Of a stretch of 33,348 nt of DNA, positions 23,158 to 32,900 are shown in pieces. The notes beneath the pieces are model-generated. The model was not told the origin of the DNA. It worked only from the letters and a program-made list of their open reading frames with translations, and did not search any database. The translations under genes and the position numbers were made by a program. Where the stretch lies: positions 1 to 33,348 of the forward strand of contig DASXUQ010000017.1 in assembly GCA_036504735.1 (NCBI GenBank), read 5' to 3'. Position 1 is the first letter of the stretch, and the number at the start of each line of letters is the position of its first letter. Source of the DNA: a bacterium (GTDB lineage: Bacteria; Electryoneota; RPQS01).

Positions 23158-25623
23158 ATGAAAGGTACATTCCGCAGACCTTACGGCGCGCTGACCGCAC
23201 TTCTTGCAGTGGGACTGCTTTGCGCCGCGCTGATGGCCCGTACCGTCGTGGACATGACCACCACGGACTCGCGCCCTCCGGCGCCGAGGTTCCTCGATGA
23301 CGGTGGTCAGGGGACCAATATCGGGCGGCCCAACGGCGTGGATCCCAACGCAATCCCGAGCCTGATCGAGCATGATGTGGGCAACGTCCGTACGGCTCTG
23401 TCCAATTCCGGCGCGCTGGGCAATCCCGAGCAGACCACCACCTATCATGGTTGGGAGTGGCCCATCCGGAGCGGGAATAACTTCCTGTTCGGCGCCGGTC
23501 TGTGGGTCGGCGCGGAACTCAACGGAGTCCACCGCGTTTCGACGACTAACGACGGCGATAATGGAACGAACGAATTCTGGAACGAGCATATCGGGACCAT
23601 TCCCGCCTCGCGTCTGAGTATCAATAACGGCGATTGGTTCATCACATCCAAGAGTTTCTCCACGTTCAACGGCAAGGATTACCTCCAGGGGGCGAAAGGC
23701 GCGGATGATGACCGTGACTGGAGCCAGGCTACGGATGATTGGGACCTGAATGGGCGGGCATCGGACAACTGGGATCTGGGCGGCGGCTACATCGGCTTCA
23801 ACGACGACGGCGATGCGTCGACGGATGAGGATAGTGTGGTGGCCGTCAAATTCCACGTCCCGCAGAACATCGACGTCGATGCCGACTCCAACGGTGTCGG
23901 CGGCAAGGTGTGGGATACGGGGCGGAGCGGCGATTACAACCGTGACGGCAACGCCGGCTACGATCCCGAACCGCACGTGGACGAAGATCCCGCGGGCGAC
24001 ATTTCCCACGACCGGATCGACAATGATCACGACGGCCTGGTGGATATGGATGATCCCGATTATGACGGCGACCTGAACGTGGGCTTCCTCGACGACGACA
24101 ACGATGGCCACGATGATGAAGACGGCAACGCCCGCGGCGCCCAGGAATATTTCTGCGCCTACCATGATATTATCGACCTGAACCACGTGCGGCATCCCGA
24201 CGGCGACGGTCACACCCCGCTGAACATCGAAATTCTTCAGCGCTCGTATGCCTTCCCCGAGGCCTATGCCCAGGACTTCATCCTCGTGGATTACCTGATT
24301 CGCAATGTCGGACAGTTGCCGCTGCAGAATGTCTACATCGCCATGTTCGCCGATCCGGATGTCGGAGCGGCGGGCGAGGGCGGCGACCTGGCCTCGGCGC
24401 ACGACGGCAACTTCTACGACACGCTCAAGATCACCGATACCGAAAAGGTGCCGATCATGCTGCAGGGCAAGTTCGGCTTCTGGCACGGCGCGCCCACACC
24501 GGGCGTGTTCGGCATCGAAGTGGTCAAGACGCCGATTTCGCTGGGCGAACTGGATGTGACCTTCCAGAACTATGACCGCCTGACCGGCGGCGACCCGGCG
24601 ACGGATGCCGACAAGTACACGGTCATGACGTCGGGAGTCATTGCCGACACATCGTCAGCGGCGGGAGACAAGCGCATGATGCTGTCGTTCGGCGCGCGTG
24701 GCGGCGGCTTTACGATTCTGCCGGACAGTACGCTGCCGATCACCATCGCGATGATCAGCGGCCGGGATCTGGCCAGCGTGAAGGCTGCGGGACGGTCCGC
24801 CTACAGCATGTACCTGCACGACTTCACCGGCCCGGCGGCGCCCGATGTGCCGCAGTTCACGGTGGATGCCTACGGGACCTTCGCGCGGATCCGCTGGTCG
24901 AACAATTCGGAAGCGTCGGTCGATCCCTTCTACGGCGTGCCGAATTTTGAAGGCTACACCATCGAGCGCTCCACCGACCAGATCAACTGGCAGACCATCG
25001 CGTCCTACGACCTTATCGACACGCTGCCGCCGCCTTTCGAGTGGTCGAATTTCAACCTCGGCATGCCGCGTGACACGCTGTGGCTGGACTCGGCTCACAC
25101 ACATTTCCAGTATTTCTTCATCGACAACAACCTGATTCCGGGGCACACCTACTATTATTCCGTGCGCGCGTTCAGCAAGGGCGCGGCCGGCGCGGGGATT
25201 CTGTCTTCGGGACGCACCGGCAATATTCAGCAGGCGGCCATCGCCCGCACGGCACAGACCGGCGCACCGGCGGATTTGAAGCAGATCTACGTGTTCCCCA
25301 ATCCGTACCGAGGCAGCCATCCGGGCGAATCGGGCGGCCAGGTGAACACGGCGCGGCAGATCACCGAGTATCCGCGCAAACTCTTCTTCATGGGTCTGCC
25401 GGCCAATACGATTCCCGGCCATTGCAAGGTCAAGATCTACTCCCTGGCCGGAGACTTTCTGGCAATGCTGGACCATTACAATGGCACCGAGATGGAGCAG
25501 TGGAACCTGAATACCTTTAATCAGCAGGAAATCGCAAGCGGGATCTACTACTACATCGTCGAGTATACCAAGCCCACCGGCGGGACCGACCGCACTATCG
25601 ACAAATTCGTGGTGATCAAATGA
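23158..25623 (+). CDS. Secreted acidic protein with Ca-binding-type repeats, FN3 module and T9SS-like C-terminus
   Basis: An 821-residue exported protein starting 15 nt after the receptor gene; AAGAAGG precedes the ATG. A signal peptide spans about 1-27. Residues about 215-325 are extremely acidic and carry loops such as NDDGDASTDED (215-225), NDHDGLVDMDDPDYDGD and DDDNDGHDDEDG, resembling thrombospondin-3 or dockerin calcium loops. Residues about 563-686 contain a fibronectin-III-like module (YGTFARIRWSNNSEAS...HTYYYSVRAFSKG). Residues about 710-821 form a sorting-domain-like end (VFPNPYRG, KVKIYSLAGDFLAML, IASGIYYYIVE, KFVVIK). It overlaps the next gene by 4 nt (ATGA). It probably sits on the cell surface with the receptor; ligand unknown. 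Confidence 0.75.
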   Translation: MKGTFRRPYGALTALLAVGLLCAALMARTVVDMTTTDSRPPAPRFLDDGGQGTNIGRPNGVDPNAIPSLIEHDVGNVRTALSNSGALGNPEQTTTYHGWEWPIRSGNNFLFGAGLWVGAELNGVHRVSTTNDGDNGTNEFWNEHIGTIPASRLSINNGDWFITSKSFSTFNGKDYLQGAKGADDDRDWSQATDDWDLNGRASDNWDLGGGYIGFNDDGDASTDEDSVVAVKFHVPQNIDVDADSNGVGGKVWDTGRSGDYNRDGNAGYDPEPHVDEDPAGDISHDRIDNDHDGLVDMDDPDYDGDLNVGFLDDDNDGHDDEDGNARGAQEYFCAYHDIIDLNHVRHPDGDGHTPLNIEILQRSYAFPEAYAQDFILVDYLIRNVGQLPLQNVYIAMFADPDVGAAGEGGDLASAHDGNFYDTLKITDTEKVPIMLQGKFGFWHGAPTPGVFGIEVVKTPISLGELDVTFQNYDRLTGGDPATDADKYTVMTSGVIADTSSAAGDKRMMLSFGARGGGFTILPDSTLPITIAMISGRDLASVKAAGRSAYSMYLHDFTGPAAPDVPQFTVDAYGTFARIRWSNNSEASVDPFYGVPNFEGYTIERSTDQINWQTIASYDLIDTLPPPFEWSNFNLGMPRDTLWLDSAHTHFQYFFIDNNLIPGHTYYYSVRAFSKGAAGAGILSSGRTGNIQQAAIARTAQTGAPADLKQIYVFPNPYRGSHPGESGGQVNTARQITEYPRKLFFMGLPANTIPGHCKVKIYSLAGDFLAMLDHYNGTEMEQWNLNTFNQQEIASGIYYYIVEYTKPTGGTDRTIDKFVVIK

Positions 25624-26723
25624 ACGACACGCGATATACCTCTCCGCCCTTCCGCCCGCGTTGGCGGGCCCGAAGCGCACGCCGGATTCTGGCGGCTGCG
25701 GCCGTGCTCGGCGCCATCAGTCTGTGGGCACTGAACTGGGGATGCAGCGACCCGCGGCATGAGCCGCTGGCGCCCGCCGAACCGGGATACACCGAGACGA
25801 TCAATCTCTGGAACAACACCTCGACGGGTACCGATGGCGTGGCCCCCGCGACGTTCAGCGTGGCGCAGCAATTGGCCACGGTCAATGTTCCCGGCGTCAG
25901 TTCACCCGCGCGGCTGACCGTGGCAACGTACATCCAGCCGGATTGCCAGATCTACCGCCGGTTGCAGATCATGCAGGATTCGGTTCCCTACATCCGCGAC
26001 AGCCTGATTGTCCCGGCCCTGGTGGCCCTGACGAATTTCAAGACTCCGTTGATTGCGGACACGGTGGTCAAAGCGCGGATCGACTCCGTTGAAGCGCAGA
26101 TGCGAGTTCTGACCGGCACCATCGGCGTCGCCGTCAGCACCACCGATTCCCTCACGCAGTTCACCTATCACGGACGGACTACGCAGTGCGACAGCGCGCT
26201 GTACCGGGTCGACATCGCCAATGCGGCATCCGTGGATTCCGCGCTGGCGGCCCTCCGCGCCGGGTTTGCGGCCGTGAATGACACTCTGGCGCAATTGGAA
26301 ATGCAATTCGAAGCCTTTGTGCTGGATACGACGCGGCTGGGTCAGGAACTGGTCTACCTGAATACGCTGCTGGACAATCGGTATATTCTATCCGTGGCAC
26401 TGGACAGCACCAGCACCTTCTACGTTCCGAATGCCGTGTACGTGGATTCGGCGGGCCGCCTCGGCGGTCAGGCGATTTACGCCGCGGCGATTGATTCGGC
26501 GACCGGCTACATCGGGCGGGGCTTTACGCTGCCTCTCGACCGGCTGCCCGCGGCGGATATCTCGCATTTGGGACGTACTTTCGAGGTGAACTGGGCGGTG
26601 TGTTTCCCCGGATCAGACCGGCCATGTCTGAGCCCCGGGCCCCATACCCTCTACGTGCGGATTCCCGGACGGAACGCGCGGGTCACCGGAACCATTGTGC
26701 TTGTCTATGCGCAGAGGACCTAA
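25620..26723 (+). CDS. Predicted lipoprotein of the receptor operon
   Basis: 367 residues, translationally coupled to the preceding gene through ATGA. A basic N-region (RPRWRARSARR) and a hydrophobic segment (23-40) lead to the lipobox LNWGC with Cys42. The mature part has no recognised family. Residues about 100-130 and 150-230 are helical, with heptad-like stretches (DSVEAQMRVLTGTIG; DSALAALRAGFAAVNDTLAQLEMQ). The last 100 residues look like a beta-sandwich (GPHTLYVRIPGRNARVTGTIVLVYA). The position between a receptor/surface-protein pair and a PorV-like barrel suggests a periplasmic or surface accessory subunit of the same complex. Confidence 0.65.
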   Translation: MNDTRYTSPPFRPRWRARSARRILAAAAVLGAISLWALNWGCSDPRHEPLAPAEPGYTETINLWNNTSTGTDGVAPATFSVAQQLATVNVPGVSSPARLTVATYIQPDCQIYRRLQIMQDSVPYIRDSLIVPALVALTNFKTPLIADTVVKARIDSVEAQMRVLTGTIGVAVSTTDSLTQFTYHGRTTQCDSALYRVDIANAASVDSALAALRAGFAAVNDTLAQLEMQFEAFVLDTTRLGQELVYLNTLLDNRYILSVALDSTSTFYVPNAVYVDSAGRLGGQAIYAAAIDSATGYIGRGFTLPLDRLPAADISHLGRTFEVNWAVCFPGSDRPCLSPGPHTLYVRIPGRNARVTGTIVLVYAQRT

Positions 26724-26725
26724 CC

Positions 26726-27793
26726 ATGATTAGTCCGAACCTACTCCGCCGCACCCTCGTGCTTACGCTTGCGGCCGTCTTCGTCCTGTCGCTTCCGGCC
26801 CTCGCGATTACCAAGGTAGGCACCACGTCCATGCAGGTGCTCAAGATCCAGATGGACGTGCGTGGAATTGCCATGGGCAATGCGATGGTTGCTTCGTCCT
26901 ACGACGCGCAGAGCGTGTGGTCCAATCCCGGCGCTCTGGCAGACATGCGGAAAGGCCAGTTTGTGGCCACGCAGATCAACATGCCTGCCAATATCGAGCT
27001 GATGGGCTTCGTGCTGGCGCACCAGTGGGGCGACTACAGCGCCGTCTCGCTGCACGCGATAAACCTCTTTACCAACGATATGATGGAACGCACGTGGGAG
27101 CACCCTGAAGGCACCGGGCGGAAATTCAACGCGTCGGACGTGGCCATCGGCGCCAGTTATGCGCGGCGGCTCACCGACCGGTTCAGCCTCGGCGCCAACG
27201 TGCGGTATCTGCGCAGCGCTCTGGCCGACAACACCTTCAACGGCGTGGCCGTGGATCTGGGCACGCTGTACAAGACCAGCCTGCGCACCCTGCGGCTGGG
27301 CATGTCCATTCAGAACCTTGGCCCCAACGTGCGTTACTCGGGCAGTTTTGCCGATTACCGCAACGCGGTGGTCAACGGCGGCAACATCGTGAACGTCAAG
27401 TACACGAGCGCCAGCCTGCCGGCGCTGTTCCGTCTGGGCGTCGCCTTCGATCCGTTTGTGATGTTCGGCCTGTCTATGGACTCGACCTACAGCGGGGAAT
27501 TGTCCGCTGAAATGAACCACCCCAATGATGCGCGCGAACGCGTGAACCTGGGCGCGGAGGTCGGTTACAAGAATATGTTCTTTATCCGGGCCGGCGGCAA
27601 GTTCGACTATGATGAAGAGAGTTTTGCCGCGGGTTTCGGACTGAAGATCCCGGTGGTGGACGGATACAAAGTGACCTTCGACTACGCGTACGCCTACTTC
27701 GGACGGCTCACACAGGCCGTGCAGAGCAGTCAGTCGGGCTGGGACGCAATTCAGGGTCAGCCGCACCGTCTGGCCATCGGATTCCAATGGTGA
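26726..27793 (+). CDS. PorV/PorQ-family outer-membrane protein
   Basis: A 355-residue barrel protein. The frame is open from 26600, but ATG 26726, 2 nt after the previous stop, gives a proper signal peptide (1-26, ending LPALA). The mature start TKVGTTSMQVLKIQMDVRGIAMGNAMVA and the SVWSNPGALADM motif are the hallmarks of PorV/PorQ (UPF0164) proteins of the FadL superfamily. The rest alternates as beta strands and ends IGFQW with an aromatic residue. In Porphyromonas gingivalis PorV shuttles T9SS cargo to the attachment machinery. Here it lies in one operon with two proteins carrying sorting-type C-termini, so a dedicated secretion or assembly role is plausible. Confidence 0.85.
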   Translation: MISPNLLRRTLVLTLAAVFVLSLPALAITKVGTTSMQVLKIQMDVRGIAMGNAMVASSYDAQSVWSNPGALADMRKGQFVATQINMPANIELMGFVLAHQWGDYSAVSLHAINLFTNDMMERTWEHPEGTGRKFNASDVAIGASYARRLTDRFSLGANVRYLRSALADNTFNGVAVDLGTLYKTSLRTLRLGMSIQNLGPNVRYSGSFADYRNAVVNGGNIVNVKYTSASLPALFRLGVAFDPFVMFGLSMDSTYSGELSAEMNHPNDARERVNLGAEVGYKNMFFIRAGGKFDYDEESFAAGFGLKIPVVDGYKVTFDYAYAYFGRLTQAVQSSQSGWDAIQGQPHRLAIGFQW

Positions 27794-27817
27794 CCTTCAA
27801 GCCGTGAGGACCTCATA

Positions 27818-29680
27818 ATGAAAAGTTTGAAAGCACTACTCATCGTAGCGATCGGACTGAGCACATGGCTTGCAGGTTGCAAAGTCAAGAATCCGGGAAG
27901 CGCGATGGGGAACAATCCACCGACGACGACCTTGTCGGTTGCCCCGCGCGACAGCGCGGTGGTCAATTACTTCATAACGCTGGCCTGGTCGGGCAACGAT
28001 CCGGACGGCAATGTGGCCTTCTATCGGCTGTATGTGGACAGCGTGCAGATCGGCACCACCACGGCCCGGGATACCACACTGGCTTTTTTCTCCCCCCAGG
28101 ACTCCACTCCCACGCTGCACAGTTTTTCGGTGCAGGCCGTGGATGACCAGGGCCTCGCGGATCCGAATCCGCCGCTGCGGCGTTTCTTCACGCTCAACCG
28201 GGCGCCGACCACGACCTTCGGGAGCGTGGGCATTGCGAATCACGACACTCTGGGGACGAATTTCCGGGTCAGCGTAAGGTCGAACTCGCCGCGTCCGTCC
28301 AGCACACAGTACTCCGTCAGTGTGGACAACCAGACGGACTGGTCGGCGTGGACGGCGGATTCGATCTTCGCCTTCGCGTCTCCCGATTTGCTCACCGATC
28401 CGTTCTTTCCGCCGGGAGTCTTCGGGATCTCCAACGCGTCACTGGCGCCGAATCAACAGCATATCATTTATATACGGTCGCAGAATGCCGGTGGCGCGGT
28501 CAGCAACGTTGCCGCAGACACCGTCTATGTGGGGTCCGGCCCGGCGTTCCAGCCCGTCATGGATCCCACCCTGTCGGCCACGTATGGAGGGAATGCCTTT
28601 TATCCGGACGGATCCGAGTATTATGTCCAAGCCACCGGACAGACGGTCAGCATCGGCTTTGTTGCCCATGCCCCGTACAAAGGCGAGATCAATGCTTACC
28701 GTTACCGTACCGGACAGTTTACCGGCGGTGACGTTTCGTGGAACAACTGGAGCAATTGGCAAACTCGCACGACGATCGACACGACGGACCTGCTGCCGGG
28801 CGACTACCCGTTCCAGTTTATGGCCCGTGATCTTTCCAATGACTTCACGGACACCCTGACCTACGTCGTTCACCTTGTCCAGCAGGTTTTGTCGGACAGT
28901 GTGATTATTGCGGCGGACACGCGGAACGGAAACGGCACGCAGGGTCAGCCGACGCAAAATCAGGTCAACACTTTCTACGCGTCGATTCTGGACGCGGGCA
29001 ACGTGACCAAGCACCGGGTGGTACAGGTAACGGTGGACGCCGCGAATCCCGATCTGTCCCGCCAGAACCGTACCTATCTCTCGCCTTACGACGTGCGCAA
29101 TGCCGGACTGGTGCTGTGGCACATGGACGATCCGGGCACGGCGGACACGACCGTCGGAAACGCGCGCCAGCGGATCCTCAATGACTACACGGCCAAAGGC
29201 GGCCGAATAATCCTGTCCGGCTGGAACATTCTGGCAAAATTTCAGGAAGATCCGGGCGACACGGTGGCTTTCAGCGCCGCATCGTATGCCACCACACGGC
29301 TGAAGATCTTCTCCGGCTGGCGGACGGGATCGCGCCCGAACGTTGTGGGAATGGACGGTGCAAATGGCTTCCCGGGTGTGCGTTTCGACTCCACGAAGGT
29401 TAGCTCCCGGTTGGCCGGAAAACTGCCCAACTGCTGGACGTTTGATGTGCAGGGCCAGGACATCGTGACCGGCCTCATGGCCGTGTCCGATTCGACGTCC
29501 AACCCCCGCTATCACCGGCCGTCGGCGTACATTTACAACCTGAGCTTCCGCATTGCCGTGTATGGGGTTCCGCTCTATTTCTGTTTTGACAGCGACGTGC
29601 AGAACCTCTTCTACAACCCGAATGATCCGACGCATAGCGTGCTGACGATCATGACACAAGGTCTGCAACCGGCCATGTGA
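27818..29680 (+). CDS. Lipoprotein with Ig/FN3-like modules and possible GATase-like domain
   Basis: 620 residues; GTGAGGA (27804-27810) precedes ATG 27818. The lipobox LAGC places the lipidated Cys at 21. Residues about 33-125 are an FN3/Ig-like module (TTTLSVAPRDSAVVNYFIT...WSGNDPDGNVAFYRLYVD), and residues about 130-350 hold further Ig-like repeats including YPFQFMARDLSNDFTDTLTY. Residues about 360-620 look like an alpha/beta domain (DSVIIAADTRNG, NAGLVLWHMDD, LNDYTAKGGRIILSGWNIL), a pattern seen in secreted class-I glutamine-amidotransferase-like or ThuA-like domains; no Cys-His-Glu triad is evident, so binding rather than catalysis is likely. It is the last gene before the terminator at 29706-29739. 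Confidence 0.65.
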   Translation: MKSLKALLIVAIGLSTWLAGCKVKNPGSAMGNNPPTTTLSVAPRDSAVVNYFITLAWSGNDPDGNVAFYRLYVDSVQIGTTTARDTTLAFFSPQDSTPTLHSFSVQAVDDQGLADPNPPLRRFFTLNRAPTTTFGSVGIANHDTLGTNFRVSVRSNSPRPSSTQYSVSVDNQTDWSAWTADSIFAFASPDLLTDPFFPPGVFGISNASLAPNQQHIIYIRSQNAGGAVSNVAADTVYVGSGPAFQPVMDPTLSATYGGNAFYPDGSEYYVQATGQTVSIGFVAHAPYKGEINAYRYRTGQFTGGDVSWNNWSNWQTRTTIDTTDLLPGDYPFQFMARDLSNDFTDTLTYVVHLVQQVLSDSVIIAADTRNGNGTQGQPTQNQVNTFYASILDAGNVTKHRVVQVTVDAANPDLSRQNRTYLSPYDVRNAGLVLWHMDDPGTADTTVGNARQRILNDYTAKGGRIILSGWNILAKFQEDPGDTVAFSAASYATTRLKIFSGWRTGSRPNVVGMDGANGFPGVRFDSTKVSSRLAGKLPNCWTFDVQGQDIVTGLMAVSDSTSNPRYHRPSAYIYNLSFRIAVYGVPLYFCFDSDVQNLFYNPNDPTHSVLTIMTQGLQPAM

Positions 29681-29705
29681 GGCTGAATCAGAGGCAATTT
29701 TCTCA

Positions 29706-29739
29706 AGAACCCGCAGGAACATGGCGGGTTCTGTTTTTT
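29706..29739 (+). terminator. Rho-independent terminator of the envelope operon
   Basis: A 9-bp stem, AGAACCCGC (29706-29714) with GCGGGTTCT (29724-29732), a 9-nt loop, then GTTTTTT. It closes the run of six genes that began at 17900. Confidence 0.88.
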
Positions 29740-29823
29740 AGACAGATGAGTCGTAAGTATAACCGATTGATAATTAAGCATCGTGACCCACCGATGCAAA
29801 CCGTATCCGCGAAACTGCACTCT

Positions 29824-29852
29824 TTGCAATTGTAGAGTGCCTTATGTATATT
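29824..29852 (+). promoter_or_regulatory. Sigma-70-like promoter of the last gene
   Basis: TTGCAA (29824-29829), an exact 17-nt spacer, TATATT (29847-29852), then a T-rich stretch. The expected transcript start is about 29859, giving a leader of about 90 nt with a GCCTT...AAGGC stem (29862-29881). Confidence 0.65.
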
Positions 29853-29946
29853 TTTTTGTCGGCCTTAGGATAGCCGAAGGCATAACATTTGCAGCATCAC
29901 GCATTGAACAAGGCGGGACCTTGGGCTGAAACTAAAAGGAGAACGT

Positions 29947-32900
29947 ATGAAGACGGTTGTTCGAAATGTTGTGATCCTCGCACTGTGTATTCTGGCGTTG
30001 ACCACCCTTGCGGCGGCGGCGGACCAGGCGGGATCACACATGATTACGCGCCAGCACAACGGCGCTGCGGAATCGTGGATCCAGACCGTGGATCCGGCGG
30101 TTCCTTGGACATTGAACGCCACGGCTTACCCCGGTCATGCCGGTGGACGCCGCGCGCTCGATGAGACGGGGCAGATGCTGTGGGAAACTTCTCATCCCAC
30201 AGGCCTGATGGACAACGTGGCGTTATCCGATGACGGATCCGTCGTGGCCATTGGCGTGACTCTTAACGAGTTTCAATTGCAGGTATACGACGGCGTAAGC
30301 GGCTCGATGGTCTACAGCAAGGCCGGAGTCGACGGTGCGGGATCCGTGGCCGTGTCCGGCGCGGGTGACGTTATTGCCTATGCCAATGGGCATTCTTTGT
30401 ACCTGATGTCGGCAACGGATTCCGTGCCGATCTGGACCGCGGACATGGGCACGCAGGCGCTGGCGGTGGTCGGCATGTCGCGTCAGGGCGATCACATTGT
30501 CGCCTGCGAAGCGCAGACCACCCAGAATCAGGACAGCGTCCGCGTTTGGGCTTTCGAGCGGGCGTCCTCCACGCCGCTCTGGACGCACGCGTTCCCGATC
30601 GCCGCGGTTGGCGGCTGGTACGGCGTGAGGTTCTCCAGCGATGGATCCCGCGTCGTAGTGACGGGAAATGCGCGGATCTGGGTGTACGACCCGACCTCCG
30701 GCGCGCTGGTCTGGACAGTGGAAGCGAACAATACCCAGTATCCGGCAGAAATTTCCGGCAATGGCCGTGTGATTACGACCGGCAGCAACGGCGGCACGTT
30801 CCGCGTGTTTGGCTGGGATACGGGTGCAAACACCTACGTGATGCTGTTCCGCTATGCCTTTACGGGCGGTTCGTCCAACTGGGCGACGGCATCGGCCGTG
30901 TCCGGTGACGGCTCGACCGTGGCTTGCGGTTCGCTGCAGTTCATCGGCGCCGGTTATGCCGGTTACGTGGCCGTGTTTGACACCTACGGCGGGGGCATAC
31001 CGATTTATCTGTCGCCGACAATGTATGACCTCGTCGCCGATGTCGCGATTTCCGACGACGGTCTGACGATTGCGGCTTCCTCTTGGGGCGATTTCGCCAA
31101 TCCGGCGAACCCCAATATTCTGGTGATGGACAAGTACAATCCGACTCCGTTCTTCAGCTATGCGCATCCGGGATCTCCCAATGCCATCGCGATCAATCCG
31201 ACCGGAACGCGCGTCGTTGCGGGCGGCAAGGCTGTGCACAACCGCCAGTTCGGCAACGGCGGCCATGCCTACCTGTTCTCGGCGGATCTTGAAGGCGGCA
31301 CGGTGACGGGTACGGTGACGGTCAACCATTCGCCGGTCTCTGCCGGTGTTATCGTGGAAGCCGTGGGCCAGCACCGCATGGCGCTGACCAACGATGCGGG
31401 CGAGTACTACATTTATAACGTTCCCGCCGGAACCCACACGATCTCGGCGCACAAGCTGGGCTTCACCAGCGCGACGGTCTCGGACGTGGTGGTGACGGAT
31501 GGCGGCACGGTCGCTGACATAAACTTCACGCTGGATACCGTCGGCGTGGCTCCGGCCAACCTCTCGGCGTCGCAGGCGCAGCTTACCAGCGTCCACCTCG
31601 CATGGAATCCGATGACGCTGCGCGGACACCAGCAGCGCGATTTCGATCATCGTCTGGCTGTCGGCGACGAGCCGCTGGACCCGACCCGCGGACCGGTGGC
31701 TTCGGCCAAGTCCGGCCCGAAAAACGCCACCAAGAGCGGCTGGCAGAATGCCCGCCATTCCGCACTGGATGACGCTCTGGACGAACCGGACTCGATCCGC
31801 GTCTGGCGCGGCACGACACAGGGTGGACCGTATGTCCCCGTAGCGACCATTGATGGCGCCTCCGTTGCCTACGACGACAGCTTCCACGTGTTCCCCACGA
31901 TCAACTACTATTATGTGACGACCGCGATCTACCCCACCGGGGAGAGCGTCTATTCCAACGAAGCACAGGGCCGTCTTGACGCGTCCTATCTCGTGTACAA
32001 TCCCACAGTCCCCCCGCTGACCACGGCCGTGACCTTTGACGGTGTGCTGTCCCCGAACGAATGGGCGGATGCCATTCGCATCGACGCGTCGGACGTCTTC
32101 GGTTATGACGGTCCCAATCCGCCGCACTCGGTCTACCTCTATATGAAGTACGACGACACGACGGACAAGCTGCTCATCGCCTGCGAAGACCACAACCAGG
32201 CCACGCTGGATGACGGCGAAGGCTTTGGTATCTATGTGGACGACGACAACAACAACGCCTGGAGCTACAACAACGTCGGCTCCGAAGGCAACTACTGGGC
32301 CTACTATTACAGCTCGGGCGCGACGCTGCGTTATCGTTCGCTCTCCGGTGGCCCCTACGGCTCCAACTACTACGTGTTCCCGAACCCGCAGATCGGTTTC
32401 TCCGCGGCGGCCGGCTATGTAACCGGTGAAGTGGCGATCCCCATGGGATTCCATCAGCCCTATGAAATCGCGCTGTACGGCCCGAACCGGACGGCAGGTA
32501 TCGGTTTCTTCATCACCAATCGTCAGGGCGGCGGCACATTGTTCGACGGCTGGTGGCCGCAGAATATGCCGACCGTCGTATCGAACCCGGATTACTTCGG
32601 CAACTGCTCGATTCAGGCGACTCTGTTTGTTCCGCCGGTTCCGCCGAGCGCTATCAGCGTTGCAGCGTCCGGCCCGAACCTGCGCATTTCCTGGACCGAT
32701 CCGACGACGGGCATTGACAGCCTTCCGCTGCACCAGCAGCTCGACGGCGTCAATATCTACCGCAACGGCGAGTTCCTCGACGTGGTAGCTCCCGGAACGC
32801 AAACCTACCTCGACGCGGACGTCGTGTTCGGCGCGTGGTATGAGTATTCGCTGGCGGGCTTCATTCCCGAAGCCGACAGCAGCTTCGTCGGACCGCATTC

